A stretch of DNA of 64,000 bases from Cacajao melanocephalus (lineage: Eukaryota > Chordata > Mammalia > Primates > Pitheciidae). The DNA lies in NCBI GenBank assembly GCA_963573385.1, contig CAUYLG010050953.1:45791-109790 (forward strand), in the 5' to 3' direction. The translations under genes and the position numbers were made by a program. Below the pieces are notes generated by a model. The model did not search any database and was not told the DNA's origin. It worked only from the letters and a program-made list of their open reading frames with translations. This document shows positions 14,005 to 26,799 of the stretch, piece after piece (position 1 is the first letter of the stretch; each line of letters starts with the position of its first letter).

Positions 14005-14520
14005 GTCCTCTGGTTATCTATTTCTATGTAACTAATGACTCTAAAACTTAGTGGTTTAAAATAAGAACAATTATTGTATTATGTTTCACAGTATCTGTGG
14101 GTCAAGAATTCAGAAATGTCTTAGCAGGAAGTTCTGGCTTGAGGTTGTAGTCAATACAGCAAGTGGCTGAAATGGTTGGAAACTGGCAAGGTGACATTCT
14201 GTTCATGTAGATTTCTGGCCTCTCCATGTGGAGTAGTTTGGGCTTCACTGCAGCATGGTAGACTTGGGGTAATCAAATTGCTTAGAGGGAGGCTGAATAA
14301 TCCAAGGATGAACATCCTAGAGAAGCAGGTGAAAGTGCACAGCATTTCTATGACCTGGCATTGAAATTCAGAGAGTATCATTTCTGCTATACTCTTAGTT
14401 TGGGCAGTCACAAAAGCCCACTGAGATTCAAGGGGAACATAGATTCCATCTACCTTTTGATGGTGGAGTGGCAAGGTTCTAGGAGAACACGTAGGATAGG
14501 AGATACGTTTCTAGTCATCT
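14005..14520 (+). mobile_element. Ancient LTR-like interspersed repeat, family uncertain
   Basis: The block has a recurrent mammalian repeat layout: 'aactaatgactctaaaactt' with 'agtggtttaaaataa' early, 'tctgtgggtcaagaattcag', 'ctctccatgtggagtag', 'cagcatggtagact', and late 'ccactgagattcaagggga' and 'agattccatctacctttt'. I associate this order with old ERVL-type LTRs such as LTR33 but am not sure of the family. Overlapping open frames on both strands (60-107 residues) have no protein features. Confidence 0.5.
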
Positions 14521-16217
14521 CTGGAAAATGCAATCTGCCAAAATGAGTAATGTGGGCATTTTGTGCCCTTTGCTATGTTACTCTGTAGCATGTTATTTTC
14601 AATTATTTTTAATAAACATATATACGGAGAGAGATACAATGGAAAATAAAATGATAGGAGAGTTGATTAAATGCCACTTAGGAATTTTGTTTTCTTTTCT
14701 CATTTCTCTCCCCAGGAAGACTATCTAAATGCATATAAACTTTTACTTTTGGCATATTTATTGAAGATATAGTTACTAATCGAAATATTTGAAAAGTTAG
14801 AATCTCTTTACTGAAGAAAAATCCACAGAAATTGTTAAAAATACCAAGACTTCATCTCATAATTTGCAGATGTAACTCAATAAAGGATTATAAAACATTC
14901 CAATGTGAAGTCTTTCATCAGTCTTCTCAGGTATCTGTGTTAATAACCTGAAAAACTAGAGCATGTATATCCAATATATTGTCAGCTAATAGTTGCGTGC
15001 TTTCAAAAGCCAAATCTTAAGGAAATCACTATAGTGTAAAAATAAAGAGATTAATACTAGACCTGAAAGTCTTACATAATAGAGTCAAAAAATGGACTTG
15101 GAAGTCCCGGAACATTTTGAATATTTGAATTACATAAATCGTTTTAAAAACAACTGTAATGAAAAACTTTGTGTTAATCAATTTTAAGATTTTGCAGTGC
15201 CTGATTACTGTCAAAATCTCTTATTTTTCATCTGCACTTGGGCAGTCTAGTTGAATGCCCACTGAGCTGTCCTCTAAAGCTTTAAAGGGATTTATTTTAA
15301 AAAGACTCATAAAAAAGCTTTATTCAGACTAACTGCAAGGCTCCCATGTGCTTTTTGCTACTTGAGATAATAACATGTATTGTGTGACAAATAATAATTG
15401 TCACTCTGAAAAGAACCAATTGATTTCACTGTTTTACTTTGGGTCCTGGCAGTTTTATCCTGACTTTTTCAGAATTAAATTATTGAAGATATCTCCAGCT
15501 GTACATATAGTATGCACCTGGCATTAGTACATCTGATATTTATATTCAACGTGAATATATCAGCAAATGATATTTTGCTTTTTCTTGGGGAAGATTTTCT
15601 CCAATAGAAAGACTTTTTCTTTGAATAACTAAGGTATTGATAATTAAGATGAAAAAAAAAAGATTGTGCGTGTAAATATTTCTTTCTCAGAAATACAACA
15701 TAATTTCTGAGACATAACTTGGATAATTCTGATCATGAAATGTGTTATTAAAAAGTGTCCTGTTTAAAAATTTTTCAGAAAGCTACTTAAAGTAATAATT
15801 ACATTTAAGGAAGTACAAGTAATGAAATCATTTGAAACTTCTGTTTCCTGCCACGATTCAGTGGTGGGGAGTGAATTTACCCTCCACCTGAAACAATAAA
15901 GAAACCAAACAAAATGTATGAAACAATTGTTTCTCAACTTATCATACATAAAGTTACATGGATACTGATACTTAAGAAATGCAACATAAATGAAGCAATA
16001 CTTACTATTGCCTTAGCTTATCCTTTAGCACAGGGAGAGGGAACCCAAGCAGAGCATGATTTGGGCCCTTGTAGTCAATTCGTCTTCTGGAATTGTGAGC
16101 CAGGGAGGTCAAGGTGGCTAGGGTCCCTGGTCAGTGATTATAAGGAAATTTATGGCATAAAATTACAATATCAGAAAATAAGATCTTAAGCTAACTATCT
16201 AAGGTTCCACAGTGAGG
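14521..16217. other. AT-rich stretch, nothing recognised
   Basis: No repeat or gene assigned. A somewhat GC-richer patch at about 16030-16140 falls in a 91-residue frame (15914-16189) without recognisable domains. Confidence 0.45.
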
Positions 16218-17955
16218 AACCAGGAGAAGGGCAAAAGAAAACCAAATTAAGCAGCAGAAGAAAAGTAATAAAAATTAGAGCATGAACAATGAAATCAAAA
16301 TAGAAAAACAACAGAGAAGAATAGTGAAACCAAAAGCTAGTATTTTGAGAAAGTTAATAAAATTGATAAAACTCTAGGCAAACTGATAAGATTAAAAAAG
16401 AGAGAAGAAACACATTAATAGTATTAGGCTTGAGAGAGATGATATCACTACAGATATAAAAAGTATAAAAAGGAAGTATTAATATTTATGCTGTATACAT
16501 TTGACAGTGTTGGTGTAATATGCAGATTACTTGGGAAAAAAAACAGTACCGAAGTCCAATCCAGAAGAAATAGCTTGAGTAGCCCTATATCACTTAAAGA
16601 AATTGAATTTATAGTTAAAATGAATCATCTCAAAAAGAATGCTCCAAGCTTAGATGGCTTCACTAGGAAATTATACCAAATATTTAAGGAAAAAAATAAG
16701 GCCAATTCTATACGAACTCCAAAAACAATTATAAAGAGAGAAAAATATACACCAACTCATTTCTTGAAGCTGGAATTATTCTGATACCAATACCAGAAAC
16801 AAATATTTGAAGAGAAGAAAGCTTGCACACCAATATCCTTTATGAATATAGATGTAAAAAGTCTTAATGAACGTTTGGTGAGTCAAATCCAACAGTATGT
16901 GAAAAGGATACTATTTCATGAACAAGTGGCATTTATTATGGGAATGAAAGATTTGTTTAACATTCAAAAATCAATAAGTGCAATTCATGATATTAACAGA
17001 CTAAAAAAGGAAAACCATGTAAGTATCTCAATGGATGCTGAACGATAATATGATAAAATCCAACATTTATTTGTGATAGAAACTTCCAGCAGACTAGGAC
17101 TAGGAAAGAAGCTTTGCAATATAATAAAGCATATCTGAAAAAACCTATGAACAGCATAATACTACATAAGACTGAATGCTTTTACTTTAGGATCGGGAAC
17201 AAGTCAAGAATGTCCCTTCTCACAACCACTGTGGAGATCAGTTTGAGGGTTTGTCAAAAAACTAAAAATAGAACTACCATATGATTTAGCAATCTCTATG
17301 CTAGAAATATGTTCAAAAGAAAGAAATGAGTATATCAAAAAGGTGTCTGTATTCCATGTATTGTGGCACTATTCCAAATGAGATTTGGAAGGAACATCAG
17401 TGTCTATCAACAGACAAAGTATGAAGAAAATGTGGCACATATATACGATGGAATACTATTCAGCCAGAAAAAAGAATGAGATCCAGCCTTTGCATCAATA
17501 CGGATAGAAGTGAAGGTTATTATGTTCAGTGAAATAAACCAGTCACTGAAAGACAAGCTTCACATGTTCTCACTTATTTGTGAGAACTAAAAAATTAAAA
17601 CAATTGAACTAATGCAGATAGAGAGGAGAATTATGCCTACCAGAAGCTGGGAAGGGTAGTGGCTAGGGGGAAGAAAGGATGATTAATGGATACAAAAATA
17701 TAGATAAATAAAATGTATATGATCTAGTATTTGTTCGCACAGCAGGGTGGCTACAGTCAACAATATTCTACATTTAAAAATAACTAAAAGAGTATACTTT
17801 TTTAGATTGTAACAAAAAGGATAAATGCTTGAGGTGATGGATACCCCATTTACTCTGATGTGATTGTTATGCATTATATGCTTGTATCAAAGTATCTCAT
17901 GTAACACATAAATATATACACTATGTACCCACAAATTAAAATAAAAAAAAATACT
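16218..17955 (+). mobile_element. L1 (L1PB/L1MA age), forward, internally deleted
   Basis: The left portion matches L1 ORF2 (endonuclease-to-RT region). At about 17226 the text jumps from the RT-encoding region ('aatgtcccttctcacaacc') straight to the far 3' region ('actgtggagatcagtttgag'), skipping well over a kilobase. The 3' UTR is complete: 'gaggtgatggataccccatt', 'tactatgtacccacaaatt' variant and an A-rich tail at about 17940-17951. Coding capacity is destroyed by stops and this deletion. Confidence 0.9.
16488..17048 (+). pseudogene. L1 ORF2 remnant (reverse-transcriptase region), broken frames
   Basis: Two open pieces (16488-16784 and 16842-17048) are consecutive parts of the L1 ORF2 protein in different frames. 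Recognisable stretches include KNAPSLDGFTRKLYQIFKE and FHEQVAFIMGMKDLFNIQKS with ISMDAE, the conserved region before the RT catalytic centre. The L1 ORF2 endonuclease/reverse transcriptase is normally about 1275 residues, and this remnant cannot work. Confidence 0.85.
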
Positions 17956-19008
17956 TAGAATGAAAAGATTAACCACAAAGAAAGAGAAATATTTGAAAAT
18001 CTCATATTTGCTAACGAATTTGTATCCAAATATAAAGAAAATATAAATGTATATTTTCCAATGTGTTCAATTTTACATTTCTACCAGCAGTGGAAGAAAG
18101 TTCCGGTTGCTCCACATCTATATAGAATATAAAGAACACTCAAAACTCTGTCAGAAGAAAAATAACAACCTAATTATAAATGGTCAAAAACTGTGAACAG
18201 TCATTTCAACAAAGAAGATATATGGATGAAAAAAAGCACATTAAAACATGCACATTACTAATCATCAGGGAAATGCAAAATAAAATAACATTAAGAATAC
18301 TTAAAATTAAATAGATTCTTTGTACCAAGTATTGGTGAGGATGTGGAGCAACGGAAACTTTCTCACACTACTGGTAGAAATGTAAAATGGAACATATTGG
18401 AAAATAGTTGGGCAGTTTCTAATAAAGTTAAACCTACTCCTATTACATGAAACATTCATTCCATCCTTAGTCTCCTATCCAAGATAAATGAAACTGTATG
18501 TCCTAAAAAGACTTGTGCAAACACATTCATAGCAGTTTTATTATAGTTGAAATCTAGAAACATCCAGAGTGTCCATCAACATTAAAATTAAACAAATTGT
18601 CACAAACCAATTAAATAGACTTCTATTCCTCAGTAAAAATAATGAACTATTGATACAGGGAGCAATATTGATGAATATGGAAATAATTATTCTGAGTGAA
18701 TGAAGCCAGACAACAAGCATGAATACTGTATGAATCAACTTATGTAAAACTCTAGAGCCTGAAAACTAAGGTATCATGTCAGAAAGCCAATTGATGCTTT
18801 CTTGAGGAAGGAAAACATTGAAGAGTGGGAATGAAGGATTACAAAGAGGCACAAGGAAACTGTTGAGGTTCAGGATATGTTCACTGTCTAGATTGTAGTG
18901 ATGGTTTCATGAGTGTATACGTAGGTCAAAACACATGTCTTGCATTTTAAATATGTGCAGTTTACTCTATGTCAATAAAAACTCAAGCTTTAAAAATATT
19001 TTTGTACA
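17956..19008 (+). mobile_element. Older L1 (L1M) 3' portion, forward
   Basis: This begins directly after the A tail of the previous L1 and is more diverged. ORF2 3' coding text is followed by an old-type 3' UTR ending 'gtatacgtaggtcaaaacac', 'aaatatgtgcagtttactct', 'caataaaaactcaagcttta'. It contains a local inverted duplication (18050-18118 against 18340-18407). Confidence 0.85.
18050..18118. repeat. Inverted copy of L1 segment 18340-18407
   Basis: The reverse complement of 18050-18118 starts gatgtggagcaac and runs to ggaaaatat. It aligns end to end with 18340-18407 with 8 differences in about 68 bases (roughly 88% identity). The text on either side is forward L1, with a partly repeated 'atataaagaa' at the junctions (18030-18039 and 18128-18137). 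Confidence 0.85.
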
Positions 19009-19140
19009 AATAATTATGTTAGGCTACATCTTAAATGATGTTTTCATCAACCTTATAATTTAGCATTGTAGGAATGCCTGAATCCCTTGCAAAACAGTGG
19101 CCATTAAATTCCTGTTTCCTGTATTGATATTCATGAGCTG

Positions 19141-19292
19141 ATTTTTTCTCTCCTTCTCCTTCCTTCCTCTTCTTTCTTCTTCCTCTTCTTTCTTCTTTGT
19201 TCCTCCTCCTCCTTTTTCTTCTTCTTTTTTTCTTCTTTTTCTCTTCTTTTTCTTTCTTTTCCTCCTCCTCCTCCTCCTTCTGCTTCTTTCTT
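19141..19292. repeat. About 150-bp polypyrimidine tract (CTT/CCT-rich)
   Basis: The + strand is almost purely C and T from about 19141 to 19292, with only rare G interruptions. It has runs of cttctt and cctcctcctcctcctcc. The complementary strand is the matching polypurine tract, and the minus-strand frame 19131-19373 translates it into K/E/R low-complexity sequence that is not a protein. It lies about 60 bp upstream of the Alu at 19354. Confidence 0.93.
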
Positions 19293-19353
19293 GTTTTCTA
19301 GATTGCCTAGAATGTGCTGACTTTTATAGTTATAAACTGTTAAAGATGCCCAT

Positions 19354-19648
<295 letters not shown>

Positions 19649-19944
19649 GTTGCCCTATTAATATAGCCTCAACAGTGGATATTTTAATAGACTGCTAGCT
19701 TATCCTGATGCATGTTAAAGTTTAGAATAAGGTTAAGAATTTGGGTTAGACCCAGTGGAAACTTAACAACTTGAGTTCATATCTAGGCCTTCAGAGGGGT
19801 TAACAAATAAGAAATACTGTCATATTAAATCCCAGGTAAGAAACTGTGAAGGTAGAAGCATTTATGCAACATGTACATGGGAGGCAACAGAGGGAGTTAG
19901 TTCTGTGCCCTTGTTTTTGTTAAGAACTGTTAAGAGTTTAATGC

Positions 19945-20125
19945 CCACTCTTGCCATGAAGTAGTGATAAGGACTTCAACAAGTTATGTAAAACTTTTGT
20001 GACTTAATTTTCATATCTCCAAAATGAGCACGGTGATATTGACACCTGATGAATAACATTGTTGTGAAGGTTAAAGGGGTTAATACATATAAAGTATTTG
20101 AATTACAGGAGATTTAAATCCTAAT
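19945..20125 (+). mobile_element. MIR SINE remnant, forward
   Basis: Landmarks in order: 'acttcaacaagttatgtaaa', 'tgacttaattttcatatctc', 'caaaatgagcacggtgatat', 'cattgttgtgaaggttaaag', 'gttaatacatataaagtatt'. The 5' third is missing or unrecognisable. Confidence 0.75.
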
Positions 20126-20796
20126 TTCTTGCATGAGAAGATTTATTTTTTCTTTTTTTGTGGCATGTGTAATAGAGCTGACAATTTATGCCTGTATGAG
20201 TCATAGAGTGATGAAATTATTCCTACCTGTCTGAGACAGCATTCTGCACTAAATAACTAGTATTTTATCAAGCATTTAATTTTTCCAAGAATTGCTTTGG
20301 AAATAATTTTCACTATTCAGAAATTTACTCTCAGTGCATTTCCTGCTATAAGCCCATGTGCAGCAATATAAGTCAAGATATTGAAAGAACTCACTTTTAG
20401 AACGTTCCTGAGGGAAGGTGGTCATAGAGCAGGTTTTAGTATCTCAGTAGAGGTTGTAGACACTCAGGACAAATTACTTGTTTAGTTTCAGTTGACAGTT
20501 TGCCTAATTTGGTTCATATACTTTGTTCCATTCAGTCTTTTGGTACTAATTTAGCATATCTAAATTATCCATGATATTTCTGGAAAGCAAAGTTCAATTA
20601 AGAAACACACACTTATTAACATCTTCAGTGACACAAAAACCACAAAGGACTTTATTGTCGTAGAAAACCAGAAAATTATTATCAGTGTTGAAAGTTTGAG
20701 TTGGGATCTACTTTAACTTTGTGCTGTTCTAGTTGGGCTGCTTTGGAATGTCTCCATTTGCATTTCAGGCTCTGAGAATAGCATTTATTTTCAGAC
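20126..20796. other. AT-rich stretch, nothing recognised
   Basis: No repeat or gene assigned between the MIR and the Tigger2-type element. Confidence 0.45.
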
Positions 20797-20798
20797 TA

Positions 20799-21836
20799 TG
20801 GTTGTCTCTTAAACAAGATGCATTTAAACTACAAGGATGCACTTATATGATTTTTTTTCAGTGAATACTTTAAAATTGTTTGAAATTTCTGACAATTTGG
20901 AAAAATTTGCAAACTGTGTAGCCTACAAAAATTGAAATTTTTAAGAAAAACGTATGTCATGACTGCATAAAATGAATGTAGATACTAGTCTATTTCATCA
21001 TTTACTACCATAAATTGTGCACACATTTTTAATAAAAAGTTAAAATTTATCAAAGTATTCACACACAAACACAGACCATGCATGGCACCATTTGCAGTTG
21101 AGAGTGATATACTCAAACTTAAAGATGCTATATTAAATTACACCCGCATAAATTTAACTATAGTGAATAGTGTACTAATGTAATAATTGATAGTCATCTC
21201 CTATTTCTATTACAGTGAGCTCATGTGTTGTAAGTATCTCCTTTAAACTCCCTGTGATACTAATCATCTCCAAGTGAGCAGTTCTCTCTCTAGTAAATTG
21301 TGTATTGTAGTAAAAAATGATCTTTCAGTTCTTGTGTATTTTTCATCATGTTTAGTACAATACCATAAACCTTGAATAATGCCATGGGAGCCATACGAAG
21401 TGCTGGTAGTCATACTGCGAATACTCCCAAAAGTACAGAAAAGTCATGCCATTGCAGGAAAAAGTTGAATTGCTTGCTATGTGCCATAGATTAAGATTGG
21501 CAGCTGCATTACCCACCATTGCATACAAATGATTCATCTTAGAAGCAGACAAGATAAACTTATGGTATTGAGAAACACAATACAGTACTGTAAATGAATC
21601 TTCCTTATGAATTTCTTAATGAGATTTTCTTTTCTATAGCTTATTTTGTAAGAATACAGTAGATAGTACATATAACAACAAAATACATTAATCAACTGTT
21701 TACGTTATCGATAAGGCTTTCAGTCAACAGCAGGGTATTAGTATTTATGTTTTGCAGGAATCAAAAGTTATATGTGGATTTTCAAGTGTAAGAAGGGCTG
21801 ATTCCCCTAACTCCCTTGTTGTTTAAGGGTCAACTG
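20799..21836 (+). mobile_element. Tigger2-type DNA transposon, non-autonomous, both ends present
   Basis: The right end is diagnostic: cccttgttgtttaagggtca then actg, the reverse of the Tigger2 terminal repeat. The left end, tggttgtctcttaaacaaga, is the same repeat with several mutations. TA flanks both sides (20797-20798, 21837-21838). Internal text such as 'tagatactagtctatttcat' and 'gtgagcagttctctctctag' supports the family. At 1.04 kb it lacks transposase. A 66-residue minus-strand frame (21352-21552) is incidental. Confidence 0.88.
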
Positions 21837-24324
21837 TATTTTGTCTGTCTCTCAGGGTCTGGGGTTTAGACTCAATAATTTAGAGGTAAGGACAAAAGAA
21901 AAAAAAAAAAAAAAAACCAGAATTCACTTCACTCTATTTCTGACAGGCCAAAACCTCCTCTTTTCTTTTTTAGCTTGAGGACAAGGAATTATTTTCCCAA
22001 CATTGGATGCATGGAACCACCTTGATTTTATGAAAATCATTTTTTTAAAGCCCAAAGCATAGGAGTAACTGCCCTCAATTCCAAATGAACATGAAATTCC
22101 ATAATTTTAGACCTCAAGTGACTCTTCAACCAAAATGAGAGATTGCTTTTTTATTTCATTCATGTATAAGTAGCTTCTTAAGTTTAAATCATACTTGCAT
22201 CTATAATCAGGAATCTGCAAGTAATGTGCTTTAGGCTTTGATTCCTGAAAGCTGTCTGAAAATAAGTGAAAATCAAGGCATTTGAAGGAAATCGAAATCT
22301 ATTTATCTCGAATGGGCTTTGCATGCATAGGCATGTTTTCCAATCCGTTGTTGGACTAGAAGCAACCAAATGATAACAAATCTTAAGAGTTAAAATGAGC
22401 TCCTCTCTAATCTGCAAGTATTGGATCAATAACACTTCATCTGTTAATGGAGCAGGCCTGATTTTTCCAAACAGTGTGAAGATCACACTTACAATGAGTA
22501 ACAAAAAGCAACTACTGGAAACATTGTGCAGAAAAGTTTCTTTAAATGTGCTTTGTTGGTAAGGCTAAGACTATACTACAATGAGATCATGAATTTCTAG
22601 CCAGTATCTTATAAATAAACACATGTATGTGTGTAGATAGATAGATACTGGTTGTGCATGTGTTTCTAAAATATTTACAATAGTGATCATGATTTGACAG
22701 TTAATACCTACCTTCTCTATTTAATATCTAAGTTTTGCTGTAATTGATCTACTTTTATGCAGTCGGTGGCACAAAAATAAGAATAAAATCATTCTATAGA
22801 CCAGTAGTGGTTATATTAGCAAAGCTATAATTTATCAATTGGAAATTCTCTTTTGAGCTGCATTTTAAATGTTTGTAGGTGACACCTACCACAAGAAAAC
22901 AACTGTAGCAATTATTTGAGTGATTTTGTTTGTGCTCATTATATAAATTACAAGGACGCTATCTACCAAAATTATCAAAATAGAAAAAAATAAAGAAAAA
23001 AGCTGTCATATAAATATGTCAAAATTACATAATAACTATTATAAGAAAATAATTTGATTTACTCTTATATTTGACATGCATGAAAGGTCCTTTTTCAATT
23101 TTAATCTGTCAGGAGGATGCACACACAAAATTATTTGGAAAAAAGCTGTCTTCAAGGTCATAAAATTGAATCTTGAGATATTTGCAAGATTTCATTGTAA
23201 TGCTGAAATAGTTAACATTTATCAAAGAAAACCACAGGTAGTCCATGATTCTGTAAACAAATATATTAAAAAGTTTATTGCATGTATGTGAAAAATATAC
23301 TCAAAAAGTCTTTCATTAATAATTGATCATTCACATTATCTCAGCCTCGTAAATTTCAAAACCTAAATCTGACAACATATGAAAACTTTTCCATTAAATT
23401 CAGAAATGTATATATTTATATGCTTTTTGTTAGGGCATTTTTGGTTAAGCTGTGAATCCATTCATTTTTGCCACATATGCTGTAGTGGAATCTGTATGCT
23501 GCACAATTACTTGACCTCAGATTGACTCCAATTTTTCAAAGTTTCTAAATATTTCTCACACTTATGAGTCAGACAATGCATGGACAGCTTTTATCCCTTT
23601 GTAGCTAAATCTCTTCCAGTAAGAATCTTGAGCCAATTAGTTCACAGAAAAGTATGCAACATAAGTTGTTTTTTTTTTTTTAAGAAAATAGTCGTAGTAT
23701 CTGAGGACTCATAAACTGAGTCTTACCAAACAACTCATACAAGTAACTTTTTGATTCAGTTCCTTACAGTGTAGTCTTCTAGTTTTATATCTACATTGGA
23801 GGGATTGATATGCTGTAAATATTTGATGTTCCACTCCAAGTGACATTAGATTTCTCCAAAAATAAATGTAGATGTGAAGTTATTTCTCAGTCTTTACATA
23901 AATAGTGAATTTATACTACTTAAACTGTGACACATTTAATACATAGTAGAACCATTTGTGATCTTTATATAGCTAAAAAGTTACTGGAGATAGCTGGAAC
24001 ACTGAGGGTGTATATATGGCCAGTGGAATGCAATTTTCACAGTTTGTCTTGTAAGGTAGGAAATTTGCATTTGTTACCTGGCAAGCTCTCACCATGATCC
24101 AAGTCCAAGATCCTAATGCCTTGTACTACTGACATATTGATGAATTCCACAAGTTCTCTGGAAGCATTTAGCCCTGTGGCTTCCTTATAGTAGATAAGTA
24201 AAAGTGAGCCCTTGCTCCCTTTGGTGAGTTAAGAGAATTCTGGTTTCTGCCAATCCAAGAGTGTTTTCAGAGAAAGCACTACATTGTATCCATTAACATC
24301 ACAGGAAGAAAAACGCTGACATTC

Positions 24325-24530
24325 ATAGGTCATTCATTCAACAAAAATTGAATGTCCTGGATGTTCTCATTGTTCTTGGTCCTGCGACACAGAACTGAAT
24401 AAGACAAGGTCCCAGCTTGAGTAAAAGTTATAAACAATTAAGAAAGAAAGACATGATAATTTAAATATGTAATGCAATGTGAACAAACTGTGTAATAGAG
24501 ATATGTATTGATATGAGGCCCTACCTGATT
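24325..24530 (+). repeat. Possible ancient mammalian repeat, unassigned
   Basis: The text 'cattcattcaacaaaaattg', then 'aataagacaaggtcccagct' and 'ataaacaattaagaaagaaa' follows the order of a common worn mammalian repeat (attcaacaaatattt... followed by a tandem-looking aca-rich tail). I cannot name it with confidence. Confidence 0.35.
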
Positions 24531-24998
24531 ACAGAGAAGAAAGTAAGTCTGTTTCAGTAATTTGAGTAGATTCCTAGACATTAATTGGCATAACTAGGTC
24601 TTGATTCCAGAAAGCCCATCTTCAGAGTTTTCTAAAAATGTTAAATATGAATACATGTATAAAAGTGGGTGATTTGCTGTAGGCAAAATGAATACTGTAT
24701 CTATATCCACCATTTATAGAGTGTTTATTATCTTTAATGAACCATACTAAGAAATGTTGATAAAATTAAAGGCATACAAACAAGCTAAAAACTCTTCAAA
24801 ATATGAATATATAAATTAAACAAATATATTTGTGCCCAAAGAAATGCAAAAAATAAGTCTTATAATGTACAAAACATTTGCCTAAAGTCCACAGTTTTTT
24901 CATTAGACATATTCTTAAACTCTACATTATATTGCCCTCTCTTTGGTATAAATTTCCATAACTAACAAATAGAAATCTTTTTGCCTATTCAGTTTGCT

Positions 24999-25052
24999 GA
25001 GAAGGGTAGTTAGTGAGAGGGTTGGGGGAGGGTGTTGGCGATGGTTAATGCT
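24999..25052 (+). repeat. Possible tiny L1 3' UTR fragment, G-rich
   Basis: gctgagaagggtagttagtg and gggttgggggagggtg, then gatggttaatgc, resemble the G-rich polypurine part of an L1 3' UTR, but only about 55 bases match. The four G runs could form a G-quadruplex on the + strand. Confidence 0.4.
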
Positions 25053-26384
25053 TTAAATATGTTTTAAAACAAAAAGTCAATATTCACAAAAGAAGTCATA
25101 ATTCCATTTTCTAAGACCTGTACTCATGTTTAAATCACCTTTACAAATAAAACAGTAAACTAGGCTGACAACCTTTCCACATAGGAGATTCTTATTCAAA
25201 TAACTATCTTAAGTAAATGTTGTATTAATTTGTTTTTTCTTAAGTAGACAGTTATTAAATTAGTTTCTGCTAGTTTAGAACGTCTAGGCTACATTCTGTA
25301 TTGATTAGATTAATCCATGTTAGGATCACAGAGTGCAACACTTTGCAGCTGTGAACTGTCACAATTTCCCTTTTTTTAATTGAGTAATTTGAGCCTGGAG
25401 GTGGAAAAAAAGGCTATATAAAAACAAGTACAAGCACATAATCCAATTTGTGAAATTGCATATAAATAAAGTTAGTTCTTTTATAAATGTTGGAAGCATT
25501 TCACCACATATTACTGTATCCTGCCTTGGATTATTGTTGGATTTAGACCCGACTACCTATCACTATCTATTAGAGCAACTTATTATATTCACTTACTGAC
25601 ATAACCACCCCTAATTTTATACAACATGACAGTAGTCTTCAGGTGGCAGAGACAGAAACACACAAGCATGGAAAATGCTTGTAAATAAGCAATAGGCAAT
25701 CAAATCAAATTGTTAATTTATATTGCTATGAATTACTCTGCATAAGTGGCTGGGTCATGTTGGTTGATGTCCTGAAGCTCAGGTATCAGAGAAAAGTTTC
25801 AAGTGTGTACCTTGCTGCTTCTCTATTTCTAACTACTGGCAGCCTGCTCAGAGCTACAGATTTGAATGTATTTACTTTTATATAAAATTCAACATGAACT
25901 GAATAAAATATAAGAAAATAATATGGAAGCAAAAAAGCCTGAATAGTCAAAGCCATCCTAAGCAGAAAGAACAAAACAGAAGGCATCATGTTACCTGACT
26001 TCAAACTATACTACAAATGTACAGTAGCGAAAACAGCATGATACCCATACAAAATTAGACACAAAGACCAATGTAGCAATCTAGAGAACCAAGAAATAAA
26101 AGCACACACATACAAACATCTGAATTTTGACAAAGTGGATGAAAGTAAGCCATGGATAAATAACTCCATATTCAAGAAATGGTGTAGGAAAAATAGCTAT
26201 CCACATGCAGAAGAATGACACTGTACCCCCATCTATCACTGTATACAAAAATTAAAGATAGATTAAATATTTAAATGTAAGCACTCAAATTATAAAAATC
26301 CTGGAAGAAAATCTAGGAAATGCTCTTCTTAACACTGGCCTTAGTAAAGAATTTATGGCTAAGTCCTCTAAAGCAACTGCAACC

Positions 26385-26799
26385 TGTATTAGCCCATTCT
26401 CACATTGCTATAAAGAAATACCAAAGGCTGGGTAATTTATAAGGCAAAGAGATGTAATTGGATCATGGTTCTTTTGGCTATACAGGAAGCATGATATTGG
26501 CATCTGCTCACCTTTTGGGGAGTCCTCAGGAAATTTACAATCATGATGGAGTGCCTAGGCGGAGCAGGCACATCACATGGGCAGAGCAGGAGAAAGAGAG
26601 AAGTACTGCACATTTAAATAGCCAGATCTGACAATAAGTTGCCCACTATTGTGAGAATAGCATCAAGGGGATGGTGCTAAATCATTCATGAGAGATCCAA
26701 CCCCATGATCCAGTGACCTCCCACCAGGCCCCACCTCCAACATTGGGCATTACAATACAACATGAGATTTGGGTACGGACACATATCCAAACTATATCA
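26385..26799 (-). repeat. 3' LTR of the MST-type provirus
   Basis: On the + strand it starts tgtattagcccattctcaca and ends ccaaactatatca. In the element's own orientation it begins TG and ends CA. It aligns along its whole length with the LTR at 28395, with many scattered differences. Confidence 0.88.

Larger units (their letters stand above)
21839..25916. other. Long stretch with few recognised repeats, no gene
   Basis: I see an A-rich run at 21898-21916, a short (GATA)n at about 22637-22648 and two weak repeat remnants listed separately. Open frames of 70-106 residues occur (22184-22504 reverse, 23076-23291, 25786-26004 reverse) but show no domain, biased codon pattern or splice context. 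Confidence 0.45.

Noticed and set aside
14151..14546. Cluster of frames on both strands (107, 62 and 61 residues)
   Set aside because: They coincide with an ancient LTR-like repeat, and opposite-strand overlap argues against coding.
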